Of a stretch of 64,000 bases of DNA, positions 44,325 through 52,882 are shown piece by piece; position 1 is the stretch's first letter; each line of letters opens with the position of its first letter. This DNA comes from Deltaproteobacteria bacterium. Lineage in GTDB: Bacteria; Desulfobacterota; Desulfarculia; Desulfarculales; Desulfarculaceae. The stretch covers positions 1-64,000 of the forward strand of contig JAHLLK010000018.1 of the NCBI GenBank assembly GCA_020444165.1, written 5' to 3'. The notes beneath the pieces are model-generated. The model made no database searches. It was not told the DNA's origin and saw only the letters and a list, made by a program, of their open reading frames with translations. The position numbers were made by a program, and so were the translations under genes.

Positions 44325-44738
44325 TCAGGCGCGGTCGGCCAGGAGGTTGTCCACCCGGCGGAAGAGTTCGGTCAGGCGGAAGGGCTTGGCCAGCATGTCC
44401 GATACCAGTTCCCCCAGGCCGGAGGGAAGCTGGGGGGTGCCGGAGACCAGGAGCACCCGGGCTTGGGGATGCAGGCTCCGGAGGCCCCGGGCGCAGGCCT
44501 GGCCGTCCATGTCCGGCATGGTGAAGTCCAGGATCACCAGATCAAAGGGCGACCCGGCCAGGAGGGCCTGCTGGTACAGATCCAGGCCCTCCCGCCCGTT
44601 GGCGGCCACGGTCACTTCCTGCCCCGTGCGGGGCAACGCGCAATTGTAAAGGTTCAACAGGTCGGCGTCGTCTTCCACCACCAAAAGGCGGACGGGCGGC
44701 GAGGGGCTGGGATCCGGGGTGGATGGCATGGCAAGCAT
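44325..44738 (-). CDS. Single-domain response regulator
   Basis: The protein has 137 residues from ATG 44738, which follows a CGGAGAAG site; longer in-frame forms run into a MITE-like repeat. It consists of a Pro/Ser-rich N-terminal extension and one REC domain: VRLLVVEDDADLLNLY (acidic DD), VILDFTMPDMDG with the phosphoacceptor Asp, LLVSGTPQ with the switch Ser and MLAKPFRLTELF with the Lys. There is no output domain. It is flanked by two MITE-like repeats in the same orientation (44044-44245 and 44775-44927). The upstream membrane cyclase gene is on the same strand but downstream in transcription. The partner kinase is unknown. Confidence 0.85.
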   Translation of the reverse strand: MLAMPSTPDPSPSPPVRLLVVEDDADLLNLYNCALPRTGQEVTVAANGREGLDLYQQALLAGSPFDLVILDFTMPDMDGQACARGLRSLHPQARVLLVSGTPQLPSGLGELVSDMLAKPFRLTELFRRVDNLLADRA

Positions 44739-44774
44739 GGTGCTTCTCCGACTTGTGACAAGCGATCCAACGGG

Positions 44775-44927
44775 GCGTTGAAAAAGTCCATCCATGGCCT
44801 TTTTCAACCTATCTTGTCAAAAGCGTCGTTTTGCCAAGATGGACAAATTGATTGCCTTTTCAAAGGCCGCGCAATTTGGCGCACCGTCCCTGGTTCGCCT
44901 ATCAGGCTGTTTTTCAACAGCCTGATA
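44775..44927 (+). repeat. MITE-like repeat, shorter copy
   Basis: About 153 bp beginning CGTTGAAAAAGTCC and ending GGCTGTTTTTCAACAGCCTGAT. It shares CCATGGCCTTTTTCAACC, the palindrome around CAAAAGCGTCGTTTTG (44816-44831) and CGCAATTTGGCGCRCC with 44044-44245 but lacks the internal AAACAAGC stem. The remaining 44928-45200 holds no gene I can support. Confidence 0.85.
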
Positions 44928-45200
44928 ATACGCAATGTAAACCAGGCTTTCTAAAGTGGAAATGAGGTCTCCACCCCATAGGCGAGGGGAATGAAGCTCA
45001 TTCGGCTCGTCGCGCGCCCTTCGCCAAGGAGCACCCAACATAAAAACGGCCGTCAGGCGGGTAATGGTATCGAGATAGACGATGCAAGGCCGGGGTCCTG
45101 CGCGGAACTTGCCGTGCTTCGGCCGGAGGCGGGTGAATCGCGGGAGGCAGTCCGGAGCGGGGCCCATCGCGCCGGACTTTCCGGCCAGCCCCCGGGAGGC

Positions 45201-46028
45201 TCAGCGGGTTTCCGGCGGGTGGTAAAAGGCTTCTTCCCCCTCAGGCACCAGGAAGAGTTCCAGGCGGTCCGGAAAGGCGTGGCCAAAGTCCTGCTGGAAC
45301 ACCACGCTGCCCGCAGCGTGCTCCGGCCCGGCCAGACGCAGGGTCTCCGGCCGGCCCGCCGGGCCGGTCCGGCCCCGCAGCACCACCGTGTGATCCTCGG
45401 CGCTTTCCTCGTCCACGCTGAGGGTGATCCGGAGCCGGAAGGCCGGGGCCAGGGTCCACGCCTTCAGCGGAGCCAGCTCGTAGGCCCAGACCCGGGCCGC
45501 GGACCAGCCGGAGAAGTAGCCGTGGAACTTCAGCTCCTCCTTGCCCCAGGGCTGGGTGTAGGAGATGGCGAGGCGGTTGTCCCCGGCTGAGAGCCCTGCC
45601 GGGAAAGCGGCCCGCCAGAGGGGGGTGGGCCGGTAGATGCGGGGCTCGCCGTCCGGGGCCGGAGTGGGCCGCGGCGGCTCCGGCCGGACGGCCACTGGGA
45701 TGCGATGGCCCTCCACCCGCACCGGTCCCGGCTGGGGGCCGGGCAGGAGAAACTCCAGGTTCACCCGGCCGGGCGCCGCGGCCCGGATCAGGTATTCGGC
45801 CCGCACCAGGCAATCCGCGCCACAAGTCACCACCAGGTCCTCGGAGAGCACCACCAGCCCGGCCGGAGCCCCGTCCAGGGCTCCGGATACGGTCTCCTGG
45901 GTCACCGGCGCCCGCAGATTGGCCCGGGCCGGGGCCGGGGAAAAGGCGAGGAGGCACCCCAGCACGGCCAGGGTCAGGGCCCAGGCTGCCGGGCGGTGTC
46001 GCGTGGGAGCCGAGGCGCCGGAGGGCAT
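45201..46028 (-). CDS. Secreted hypothetical protein
   Basis: The protein has 275 residues from ATG 46028, with a CCGGAG site upstream. A signal peptide (about 1-35, WALTLAVLGCLLAFSPAPARA) leads to a beta-rich domain: VVLSEDLVVTCGADCLVRAEYLI holds a close Cys pair likely to form a disulfide, then NLEFLLPGPQPGPVRVEG, NRLAISYTQPWGKEELKFHG and a C-terminal RLELFLVPEGEEAFYH. It looks like an exported beta-sandwich, possibly anchoring or sensing. I do not recognise the family. It lies 78 bp downstream of the thiolase gene on the same strand and could be the distal gene of that operon. Confidence 0.6.
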   Translation of the reverse strand: MPSGASAPTRHRPAAWALTLAVLGCLLAFSPAPARANLRAPVTQETVSGALDGAPAGLVVLSEDLVVTCGADCLVRAEYLIRAAAPGRVNLEFLLPGPQPGPVRVEGHRIPVAVRPEPPRPTPAPDGEPRIYRPTPLWRAAFPAGLSAGDNRLAISYTQPWGKEELKFHGYFSGWSAARVWAYELAPLKAWTLAPAFRLRITLSVDEESAEDHTVVLRGRTGPAGRPETLRLAGPEHAAGSVVFQQDFGHAFPDRLELFLVPEGEEAFYHPPETR

Positions 46029-46105
46029 GGCGGAATCTCTTTCTCCGGCTGGGGCAAGTTCCGGCAGGGAAGGCGTCCCGGCCGGGGCCGGGACGCCCGT
46101 TGGTT

Positions 46106-47347
46106 CTATACCTTCTCCAGGATGTGCAGGCACATGGCGGCCTCCTCCACCCCGATGTTGCCGCCGCCGTTCTCGGCCAGGCCCAGCCGCGCCCCGGCCA
46201 CCTGGCGGGCTCCCGCCCGGCCCCGCAACTGCTCCACCAGCTCGTGGATCTGGGCCAGGCCCGAGGCCCCGATGGGGTGCCCCCGGCACTCCAGGCCGCC
46301 CGAGGTGTTCAGGGGCTTGGCTCCCCCCAGGCGAGTGGCCCCGGATTCGGCGAACGGCCCGCCCTGGCCCAGGGGGCAGAAGCCCATGGCCTCGCTCTGG
46401 TGCAGCTCGCCATAGGCCGTGGCGTCGTGCAGCTCGGCCAGGTCGATGTCGTCGGGCCCCAGGCCGGCCTGGGCGTAGGCCTGCCCGGCCAGCCGCTCAC
46501 CGATGTCCTCGCCGTCCAGGTCGCGGTCGCTGCCCTGGCCCATCACCGATGATCGTATCCGAACCGGCGCGGCCGAGGCCAGTTTTTTCAGAAACGAGCC
46601 GGAGCAGACCACCGCCGCGGCCGCGCCGTCGCCCACCGGGGCGCACATGGCCCGGGTGAGCGGCCAGGCCACCGGCGCGTCGGCCAACACCTCGGCCACG
46701 CTCATGTCCTTCTGGTACTGGGCCAGGGGGTTCAACGAGCCGTGGTGGTGGTTCTTGGCCGCGATCAGGGCCAACTGCTCCTGGGTGGTGCCAAAGCGGT
46801 CCATGTGCCAGCGGGCCCCCATGGCGTAGGCGTCCATGAAGATGCTCCGCCCCGCTCCCGGCGCGGACTCGTCCGCCGGGATCTGCAGATTGGTAAACGA
46901 CTGGCCCAGGGCCACGATGTTCTGGATGTGGCTGGCGAAGTTCTCCACGTCCATGCAAAAGCCATAGGCCATCAAGGATTTGGCCTTGTCCGGGCTGGTG
47001 ATCTTCTCCGCGCCCACGGCCAGGGCCACCTCGTAGAGCCCGGCCCTGATGCCGGCCCAGGCCAGGTGCAGGGCGGTGGAGGCCCCGGCGCAGGCGTTCT
47101 CCACGTTGGCCACCGGGATCTTCTGGATGCCCATGCCCCGGAGGACAACCTGGCCCCGGATGGAGTGCTGGTTGTCGAACATGCCCCAGAAGGTGTTGCT
47201 GAAAAAGGCGGCCTGGATCTCGTCTTGGGTCACCCCGGCGTCGGCCAGGGCGCCCAGGATGGCTTCCTGGGCCAGGCTCCGCACCGTGGCCTCGGGGTAC
47301 TTGGCGAACCGGGTCATGCCCGTACCGATAATGTAAACGTCATCCAT
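46106..47347 (-). CDS. Thiolase (SCP-x-type acyl-CoA acyltransferase)
   Basis: The protein has 413 residues. It starts MDDVYIIGTGMTRFAKYPEA. The nucleophile is C86 in VENACAGAS. The C-terminal part has ELHDATAYGELHQSEAMGFC in place of the SCP-x HDCF box, then GGLECRGHPIGASG with the catalytic His. This fits the lipid-transfer/thiolase branch that cleaves branched or unusual 3-ketoacyl-CoA. The gene begins 2 bp after the stop of the acyl-CoA dehydrogenase, as the sixth gene of the operon after the TetR regulator. In animals this domain is fused to SCP2, which here is a separate gene (51569-51961). Confidence 0.88.
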   Translation of the reverse strand: MDDVYIIGTGMTRFAKYPEATVRSLAQEAILGALADAGVTQDEIQAAFFSNTFWGMFDNQHSIRGQVVLRGMGIQKIPVANVENACAGASTALHLAWAGIRAGLYEVALAVGAEKITSPDKAKSLMAYGFCMDVENFASHIQNIVALGQSFTNLQIPADESAPGAGRSIFMDAYAMGARWHMDRFGTTQEQLALIAAKNHHHGSLNPLAQYQKDMSVAEVLADAPVAWPLTRAMCAPVGDGAAAAVVCSGSFLKKLASAAPVRIRSSVMGQGSDRDLDGEDIGERLAGQAYAQAGLGPDDIDLAELHDATAYGELHQSEAMGFCPLGQGGPFAESGATRLGGAKPLNTSGGLECRGHPIGASGLAQIHELVEQLRGRAGARQVAGARLGLAENGGGNIGVEEAAMCLHILEKV

Positions 47348-47349
47348 GG

Positions 47350-48585
47350 TTACAGCACCTCGCGCAGGATCATGCCCCCGCCGCTCACCGCCAGGGTGTC
47401 GTTGGAGCCGTCCTCGATGAGCCCGGCCCGCGCATCGCGGAACAGCTTCTCGATGGGATACTCCTTGGTCAGCCCGTAGCCGCCGAAAATCTGGATGGCC
47501 TCGTGGCACACCTCGTAGGCCGCCTGGGTGCAGTAGACCTTGGAGGCCAGGTTGAACTTGCTGTCCGGCGGGGTGGTGTTCAGGTTGTAGGTCATGGCCG
47601 CCCGGGAAAACGCCCGGGCCGTCTCCACCCGGCTGAACATGTGGAACAAGCGGCTCCTCACCCCCTCATGGTCGCACAGCCGCTTGCCGGCCTGCACCCG
47701 CTCGGTGGAGTATTTCAAAGCCAGGTCATAGCCGGCCTGGGCCAGGCCGGTGAAGATGGCCCCCATGTGCATGTTGGCCATGGAGACCACGATCTCGGTC
47801 ATCATCTCGTAGCTCTCGGGATCCACGAACATCAGCTCGGCGGGAACCTCGGCGTTGTCAAAGAAGATTTCGCCCTGGGGCAGCTCCCGCTGGCCGATCT
47901 TGTTCAGGGGCTTGCCCCGGCTCACCCCCGGCTGGGTCAGGTCGGCCACGCAGATGCCGCCGCCGGCCATACCCTGGGAGGGCTCGATGTTCACGAACAA
48001 CAGCGCCGAGGTGGCGATGGGTCCGTTGGAGACCCAGGCCGATTTCTGGCCGTTCAAGATATAACGGTCGCCCTTTTTCACGGCCCGCACCTGCTGCACG
48101 ATGCCCGGGTCGTGGAAATGGGGGTGATGGGGGGTCAGGTTGTCCGAGCCGTGGTTGGGCTCGGTGATGGCCCAGCAGCCCAGGATGCTGGCGTCCTGGC
48201 AGGCGGCAAAGGGCTTGATGATCTGCTCCACCACCACGTCCTCGGGGCACATGGAGGCCACGAAGGCCCCGAACAGGGACACGCCCAGGGAGATGGTGAA
48301 GCCCACGCTGCCCCGGGCCAGTTCCTCGAAGAAGATGTGGTGGGACAGGGGGTCCAGGCCGATGCCCCCGAATTCGTCCGGGATGTGCACCGTGTGGTAG
48401 CCCAGGGAGTACATCTTTTTCATGGCGTCCCAGTACACCGAGCCCGGGGCGACGACCTCCTCGGGAGTCAGGGCGTCCAGGGTCAGGGAGGCGGGGCGCA
48501 GCACCTCCATGGCGAATTTGCCCACCGATTCTTTCAGGGCTTCCTGCTCCTCGGTGAGTTCCAGATTCAATTCCGTGTAGGACAT
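47350..48585 (-). CDS. Acyl-CoA dehydrogenase
   Basis: The protein has 411 residues. Helical N-domain, then the FAD/substrate strand WAITEPNHGSDNLTPHH, WVSNGPIATSALLFVN, and the C-terminal helical domain with SRVETARAFSRAAMTYN and QIFGGYGLTKEYPIEKLFRDARAGLIEDGSNDT. The last segment carries the usual catalytic Glu position in altered form (IEDGSND instead of YEGT). It makes 2-enoyl-CoA, passing electrons to ETF. A GGAGG precedes the ATG. Tight spacing to its neighbours (2 and 10 bp) puts it in the TetR operon. Confidence 0.92.
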   Translation of the reverse strand: MSYTELNLELTEEQEALKESVGKFAMEVLRPASLTLDALTPEEVVAPGSVYWDAMKKMYSLGYHTVHIPDEFGGIGLDPLSHHIFFEELARGSVGFTISLGVSLFGAFVASMCPEDVVVEQIIKPFAACQDASILGCWAITEPNHGSDNLTPHHPHFHDPGIVQQVRAVKKGDRYILNGQKSAWVSNGPIATSALLFVNIEPSQGMAGGGICVADLTQPGVSRGKPLNKIGQRELPQGEIFFDNAEVPAELMFVDPESYEMMTEIVVSMANMHMGAIFTGLAQAGYDLALKYSTERVQAGKRLCDHEGVRSRLFHMFSRVETARAFSRAAMTYNLNTTPPDSKFNLASKVYCTQAAYEVCHEAIQIFGGYGLTKEYPIEKLFRDARAGLIEDGSNDTLAVSGGGMILREVL

Positions 48586-48595
48586 GGGGCCTCCC

Positions 48596-50206
48596 TCATT
48601 TGTAATCCGACGCCGCGTGCACGTTGGCGGCGTCGGGTGCGAACTCTTGCCGGAGCACCCGGTCCAGGGCCTTTTCCGAGATGCTCTTGGGAATCTCCTC
48701 CACCAGTTGCAGATAGCTGGGCACCATGTTGGCCTCCAGCTTCTCGCGGCACAGGGCGAACACGCTGGCCGGGTCCAGGGCCTGGCCCGGGAAGGGGGCC
48801 AGGGCGGCCACCAGGTCGCTCTCGCCCGGCGCGCCCGAGGCGGCGGGGATGCCGTAGACCGTGACCTCGCTCACCTGGGGATGACCGCCGAGCACCGTCT
48901 CCACGTAGGTGGGCTGGATGAAGTCGCCGGACCGGCGGAGTTCCGCGCCCTTCCTGTGCTCGAAGAAGTACCAGCCCTCGGCGTCCTGGTGCACGATGTC
49001 GCCGCTCCGGAGCCAGCCGCCCCGGGTCTTCTCGCTGGACTCCTCCGGCAGCCCCAAATAGTCCACCTTGGTCTCGCCCTTGATCATGCGGCTGATCAAT
49101 TCCCCGCTGACCCCGGGCCCCACCTCCTGGTCGTTCTCGTCCACCACCTTGAATTCCATCACCCCGGGAATGGGCTTGCCGAAACTGCCCACCGGCCCCT
49201 TGCCCGGGGCCTTGTAGGCGAAGCCGCCCTCCACCGCGCCGTACCACTCCAGGATCTGCACCCCGAAGCGCCTTTCAAAGGCCTCCCAGAGGTCCACCGG
49301 GGTGCCGGCCGAGATCACGAACTTCACCGGGTTGGCGGCGTCGTCGGGCTTGGGCGGCTCGTTGAAGATGCCCGCGGCCATGCCGCCCAACAGCGAGAAA
49401 CTGGTGCAGCCGTAGGCCCGGCAGATGTCCCAGATGCGGCTTTTGGTGAACTTGGGGCTGAACACAGCCTTGGAGCCGCCATAGAGGGCCGGGAAGAAGG
49501 TCACGGCCTGGGCGTTGCCGTGGGTGAGGGAGAGGCCGTTGTACAACACGTCGGTTTTCTTGTACTTCCACACCAACTGCCGCAGGATGTTGTACACCCC
49601 GGTGCGGTTGTTGCGGATCATCACCCCCTTGGGGTCGCCGGTGGTGCCCGAGGTGTAGATGATCTCCATGGGATGGCGCACATCCATGATCATCTGGTCC
49701 ACCCGGGCCCCGGAGCCCTGGGCCAGGGCCTCGCCCAGGTCCAGGTAGTCCGGCGGGGCGGCTGCTTCCTCCCCGGGCTGGCGGGCCAGGCCCAGGAACT
49801 TCACCCCGGGAAGCTCCCCCCGCACCTCCTCCAGGGCTTCCAGGCAGTCGCGGGAGACCAACACCGCCTTGGCCCCGGAGTTGTGGATGAGAAAGGCCAG
49901 GCGTTTGCCCCGGGAGCGGGGGTCCACCGGCACCATGATGGCCCCGATGGTGGTGGCGGCCAACAGCGCGTAGGCGAACTCGGGGTAGTTCCGCATGAAC
50001 ACCACAAAGGCGTCGCCCCTCTCCACCCCGTGGTCCAAGAGGAGCCGGGCCATCCGGTTGGCGTACTGGTCCAAAAGGCCGTAGGTCAACACCGTGGCCG
50101 GCTGTTCCCCCCGCTCGAAGACGAAGATCTCCTGGTCGGGTTTCTGGTCCGCCTTGATCTCCAGGAGATGCGAGGCGATGACCTGGTTCAAATGTGCCTT
50201 GGACAT
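48596..50206 (-). CDS. Acyl-CoA synthetase (AMP-forming)
   Basis: The protein has 536 residues, an ANL-family ligase activating a carboxylic acid as the AMP ester and then CoA thioester. The P-loop-like A3 is YTSGTTGDPKGVMIRN (about 190-205). Others are LPLSLTHGNAQ-like LYNGLSLTHGNAQ, WYGAVEGGF (A5), LRSGDIVHQDAEGWYFFEHRKGAELRRSG (A7-A8) and the C-terminal Lys region SISEKALDRVL. Substrate chain length or ring type is unreadable. The next gene in the operon encodes the dehydrogenase that would use its product. Confidence 0.93.
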   Translation of the reverse strand: MSKAHLNQVIASHLLEIKADQKPDQEIFVFERGEQPATVLTYGLLDQYANRMARLLLDHGVERGDAFVVFMRNYPEFAYALLAATTIGAIMVPVDPRSRGKRLAFLIHNSGAKAVLVSRDCLEALEEVRGELPGVKFLGLARQPGEEAAAPPDYLDLGEALAQGSGARVDQMIMDVRHPMEIIYTSGTTGDPKGVMIRNNRTGVYNILRQLVWKYKKTDVLYNGLSLTHGNAQAVTFFPALYGGSKAVFSPKFTKSRIWDICRAYGCTSFSLLGGMAAGIFNEPPKPDDAANPVKFVISAGTPVDLWEAFERRFGVQILEWYGAVEGGFAYKAPGKGPVGSFGKPIPGVMEFKVVDENDQEVGPGVSGELISRMIKGETKVDYLGLPEESSEKTRGGWLRSGDIVHQDAEGWYFFEHRKGAELRRSGDFIQPTYVETVLGGHPQVSEVTVYGIPAASGAPGESDLVAALAPFPGQALDPASVFALCREKLEANMVPSYLQLVEEIPKSISEKALDRVLRQEFAPDAANVHAASDYK

Positions 50207-50215
50207 GGTTCCCCC

Positions 50216-50866
50216 CTACTCCTCGATGGCCCCGATGAAGCCGCGGGTGAAGGTGGGGAACTCCTTCTTGAAGATCTCGTCCCAGAACTCCCGGGTCCAA
50301 TACTTGTGCCGGTCAAAGAAGGGGTCTTCCTTGGCCGCGGACACGGCCACGCTGGCCACGATGTCGCAGTCCTCCATCACCTCCATGGCCTTGGCCCCAA
50401 AGGCCAATGTGGAAAACACCCGGCAGTGCAGCCCCAGGCGCCAGGCCATGGAGGCGGCCGCGCCGGTGGCCATGTTCAGGTTCAGGTTGCGGAACTGGCA
50501 GGAGGGGCCGTTGGCGGTCAAGGACTCCACCATCTCGGCCGCGTTCAGCTCGGCGCAGGTGCGGTAACCGCAGGCCCCGCAGTTGTAGCCAAAGGTGGAT
50601 TTCCGCTTGTCGCCCAGGAGCAACAGCCCGCAGGGCTCCTTGATCAGCTCCATGACAAAGCGGCCGTCCCGGGCGGCCAGGGGCGACATGTCGCCCAGGG
50701 AGAAGCAGAACTCCGCGATCTCCTCCAGCTCCTCCGGGCCCACGGCCAGGATCTTGAGGGTGTGTTTCTTGCCGAAGCGGAAGCTGTTGTGGGCGGCCAG
50801 GGCCATCATCTCCAGGGCGTGGTCCAGGCCGTGCTCCAAAAGCTCGGACATTTCTCTTTTGGCCAT
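50216..50866 (-). CDS. DUF2148 Fe-S protein, copy 1
   Basis: The protein has 216 residues, a COG4739-type ferredoxin-like protein. The cysteine motif NCGACGYRTC (about residues 92-101) has the CxxCGxxxC spacing of a [4Fe-4S] site, with another Cys in GPSCQFRN about 20 residues later as a fourth ligand. The C-terminal half includes ASVAVSAAKEDPFFDRH. The biochemical role of the family is not established; an electron-transfer or CoA-metabolism accessory role is inference. It is paired with its paralogue 10 bp upstream. Confidence 0.85.
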   Translation of the reverse strand: MAKREMSELLEHGLDHALEMMALAAHNSFRFGKKHTLKILAVGPEELEEIAEFCFSLGDMSPLAARDGRFVMELIKEPCGLLLLGDKRKSTFGYNCGACGYRTCAELNAAEMVESLTANGPSCQFRNLNLNMATGAAASMAWRLGLHCRVFSTLAFGAKAMEVMEDCDIVASVAVSAAKEDPFFDRHKYWTREFWDEIFKKEFPTFTRGFIGAIEE

Positions 50867-50876
50867 GATTCTCTCC

Positions 50877-51554
50877 CTAGCTGTAGATGGACCGGAACTG
50901 GGGCCAGAGGCGCTGGATGATGCGGTCGTTCATGGTGCGGGGGTTGATCTCCGCGTGCTTCAAGGGGATGTCCCGGAACGGCGACTTCTCGGTGATGCTG
51001 ATGGCCACCCCCAGGGCGAAGCCGGTGTCCCGGGGCAACAGCCCCAGCCGCAGGCCGGCCAGGCCGGCCGACCAGTACACCCCGTAGTCGATGCCCAGGT
51101 TGCGGGCCTGGGACACCACCCCATCGATGGCGTAGGCGATGTTGTTGGCCCGGAAGATACACAAGGGGCCGGTGAAGGCCACTCCCGGCTCGGCCGGCAA
51201 TTTCTCCTCATCCCGCAGGTAGTCGCAGGTGAGCTTGCCGCACATGTTGCAGTTGATGTCCGAGGGGTCGGTGAGGGAGCGGAGGCTGGTCACCAACAGC
51301 ACCGCGTCGGCGTCCCGGAGGCAGGCGGCGTCGCGGGTGAAGAACTCCCAGGCCGGGTTCTCGCCGGCCAGCTTCTCAACCGCCTGGGCCAGGTCCTCCA
51401 GGTCGCACTCGTCCTCCACGATGTGGAAGGTGCATTCCCCCACGCCCCCCACCCGGGGGGAGGTGGTGCCCGAGGCCAGGAGCAGGCGGGCGGCCACCCG
51501 CACCGCTTCCTTGCGGTCGGTTTCGTAGGCTTTCAAGGATCTTTCGAGGCTCAT
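50877..51554 (-). CDS. DUF2148 Fe-S protein, copy 2
   Basis: The protein has 225 residues, a paralogue of the next gene. The cluster motif is NCNMCGKLTCDYL (about 101-113) with GPLCIFRAN supplying a likely fourth Cys. Other shared stretches are VEDECDLEDLAQAVEKL and a C-terminal SITEKSPFRDIPLKH block that aligns with AVSAAKEDPFFDRHKYW of copy 1. Sequence identity is modest, so the duplication is old and the two probably form a heterodimer. It lies in the TetR operon between the SCP2 and synthetase genes. Confidence 0.85.
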   Translation of the reverse strand: MSLERSLKAYETDRKEAVRVAARLLLASGTTSPRVGGVGECTFHIVEDECDLEDLAQAVEKLAGENPAWEFFTRDAACLRDADAVLLVTSLRSLTDPSDINCNMCGKLTCDYLRDEEKLPAEPGVAFTGPLCIFRANNIAYAIDGVVSQARNLGIDYGVYWSAGLAGLRLGLLPRDTGFALGVAISITEKSPFRDIPLKHAEINPRTMNDRIIQRLWPQFRSIYS

Positions 51555-51568
51555 GGGCGGGGCTCCTT

Positions 51569-51961
51569 TCAGGCCAGACCGTGGGCGGCTGCGATGGCCG
51601 GGTAGGCCTCGTAGGCCGGCTTCAGGATGGGCAGCAGCTTCAAGACCTTGGGCATGGGGCCCTTGGCCTTGATCTTGCCCTTGGCCAGGGCCACGGGCAT
51701 GGTGATTTGCTTGAGCCAGAACTTGTGGCAGGTGTCGCCCGACAGGGTCATGGTCACCGTGGCTTTCATGTCCTCGGGCACCCCGCAGATCACCTCGTTC
51801 TCCCGGGTGAGCCAGATCTCGCCGTTGGGGCTGTCGATGACAAAGCGGATGACCAGGTCCGCCTCCCGGAACTTGGGCCCGGCCACCGGGTCGGCCAACA
51901 GCGTGCGGAACAGGTCTCCCAGGGTTTCGTACATTTTTTCGGTGCTCTCGAAGATCGGCAT
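51569..51961 (-). CDS. SCP2 sterol/lipid-transfer domain protein
   Basis: The protein has 130 residues starting MPIFESTEKMYETLGDLFRT; a GGGGAGG lies 9 bp upstream of ATG 51961. The SCP2 fold is visible in LVIRFVIDSPNGEIWLTREN, ATVTMTLSGDTCHKFWLKQI and ALAKGKIKAKGPMPKVLKLL. It binds lipids or acyl-CoA and is the separate partner of the SCP-x-like thiolase five genes downstream. It is the second gene of the operon after the TetR regulator. Confidence 0.88.
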   Translation of the reverse strand: MPIFESTEKMYETLGDLFRTLLADPVAGPKFREADLVIRFVIDSPNGEIWLTRENEVICGVPEDMKATVTMTLSGDTCHKFWLKQITMPVALAKGKIKAKGPMPKVLKLLPILKPAYEAYPAIAAAHGLA

Positions 51962-52107
51962 GGACAAATCCCTCCCCTGCCGGGCGCGGCGCGCACCCGG
52001 CCTGTGGGCCGCCGGGGGCGGCCGTTTGGCTGCATGAAACCTGAGCCCGCCGGCATGGCGGGCGTAGTGATGCCGCTGCTGCCGGCCCGGGTCTGCCGGG
52101 CCTTGGC

Positions 52108-52713
52108 CTAAATCGCCGCCAACAAGGCGGCCACCGAGCGCCGCAGGGAGTCCACGGCCCAAGCCGCGGTGTGGCCCTCCCGGTCCAGGTACCAGCGTTC
52201 GGCGATGCCCTGGTAGATGGCCGAGATGGTGCGGGCCATGGCCGGGGGATCGGCCACCCGGAAGGAGCCCCGCCGGTTGCCCTCGGCCAGGGACTCCACC
52301 AACAGGGCGATCCAGTTTTCCACCCATTCGTGATACAGGCGGCGGAACACCGGGTCCTGGGAAGCCAGGGCGGCGAAATCGAAGAACAGGCGATAGCCCG
52401 TGGCCAAATCGCGATCGTCGGGATCGTAGAGCCAGGTGAAGGAGAGGAGCTGCTCCAGGGGGTCGTCCACCTCGTCGCGGGTGCGCCGGCCGCGCTCGAA
52501 AATGCCGGCGAAGAACACCACCACGCTTTCCCGGAACAGGGTGTCTTTGGTGGGGAAGTAGTGCACCAGCCCGCCCTTGGACATGCCGGCGGCTTTGGCC
52601 ACCTCGTCCAGGGTCACGTTCTGGAAGCCTTTTTCGGCAATGGTGGCCAAAGCGGCCTCGATGATCTGCTCCTTGCGGATGGCTTCCAGCACGGCATTGG
52701 GGGCCACGGGCAC
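52108..52713 (-). CDS. TetR-family transcriptional regulator
   Basis: The protein has 201 residues. The N-terminal HTH is TIAEKGFQNVTLDEVAKAAG then SKGGLVHYFPTKDTLFRESV (about 22-62), typical of AcrR/BetI-like TetR regulators. The ligand domain (about 70-198) has no recognisable binding motif; adjoining genes suggest an acyl-CoA or lipid ligand. It is the first gene of the seven-gene operon and has a perfect inverted repeat 25 bp upstream of its ATG, so it likely represses itself and the operon. Confidence 0.92.
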   Translation of the reverse strand: MPVAPNAVLEAIRKEQIIEAALATIAEKGFQNVTLDEVAKAAGMSKGGLVHYFPTKDTLFRESVVVFFAGIFERGRRTRDEVDDPLEQLLSFTWLYDPDDRDLATGYRLFFDFAALASQDPVFRRLYHEWVENWIALLVESLAEGNRRGSFRVADPPAMARTISAIYQGIAERWYLDREGHTAAWAVDSLRRSVAALLAAI

Positions 52714-52738
52714 CTTCCAGGAAAAGTTTAGTTCCGAC

Positions 52739-52760
52739 CAGTCGGTCTACAAACCGACTG
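52739..52760. promoter_or_regulatory. TetR operator
   Basis: CAGTCGGT-N6-ACCGACTG is a perfect 8-bp inverted repeat. It continues outward as an imperfect GACCA..TGGTC (52736-52767). The sequence lies just upstream of the TetR gene start and resembles GACCGACYGGTC operators bound by other lipid-related TetR proteins. Confidence 0.65.
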
Positions 52761-52882
52761 TATGGTCGATACTAGTTCGCTTGTAACAGCCCCGTCAAGA
52801 GGGTTTTGGGCCTCGGTCGCAAAAAAGTTGCAAAGAGGTAAACAGCCGGAGCGCGGGCCCCGCGGGGTGTCCCCAAAGGCAA

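Noticed and set aside
47348..47509. N-terminal extension of the thiolase gene
   Set aside because: The extra residues lie antisense-like within the acyl-CoA dehydrogenase 3' end; MDDVYIIG at 47347 is the natural start.
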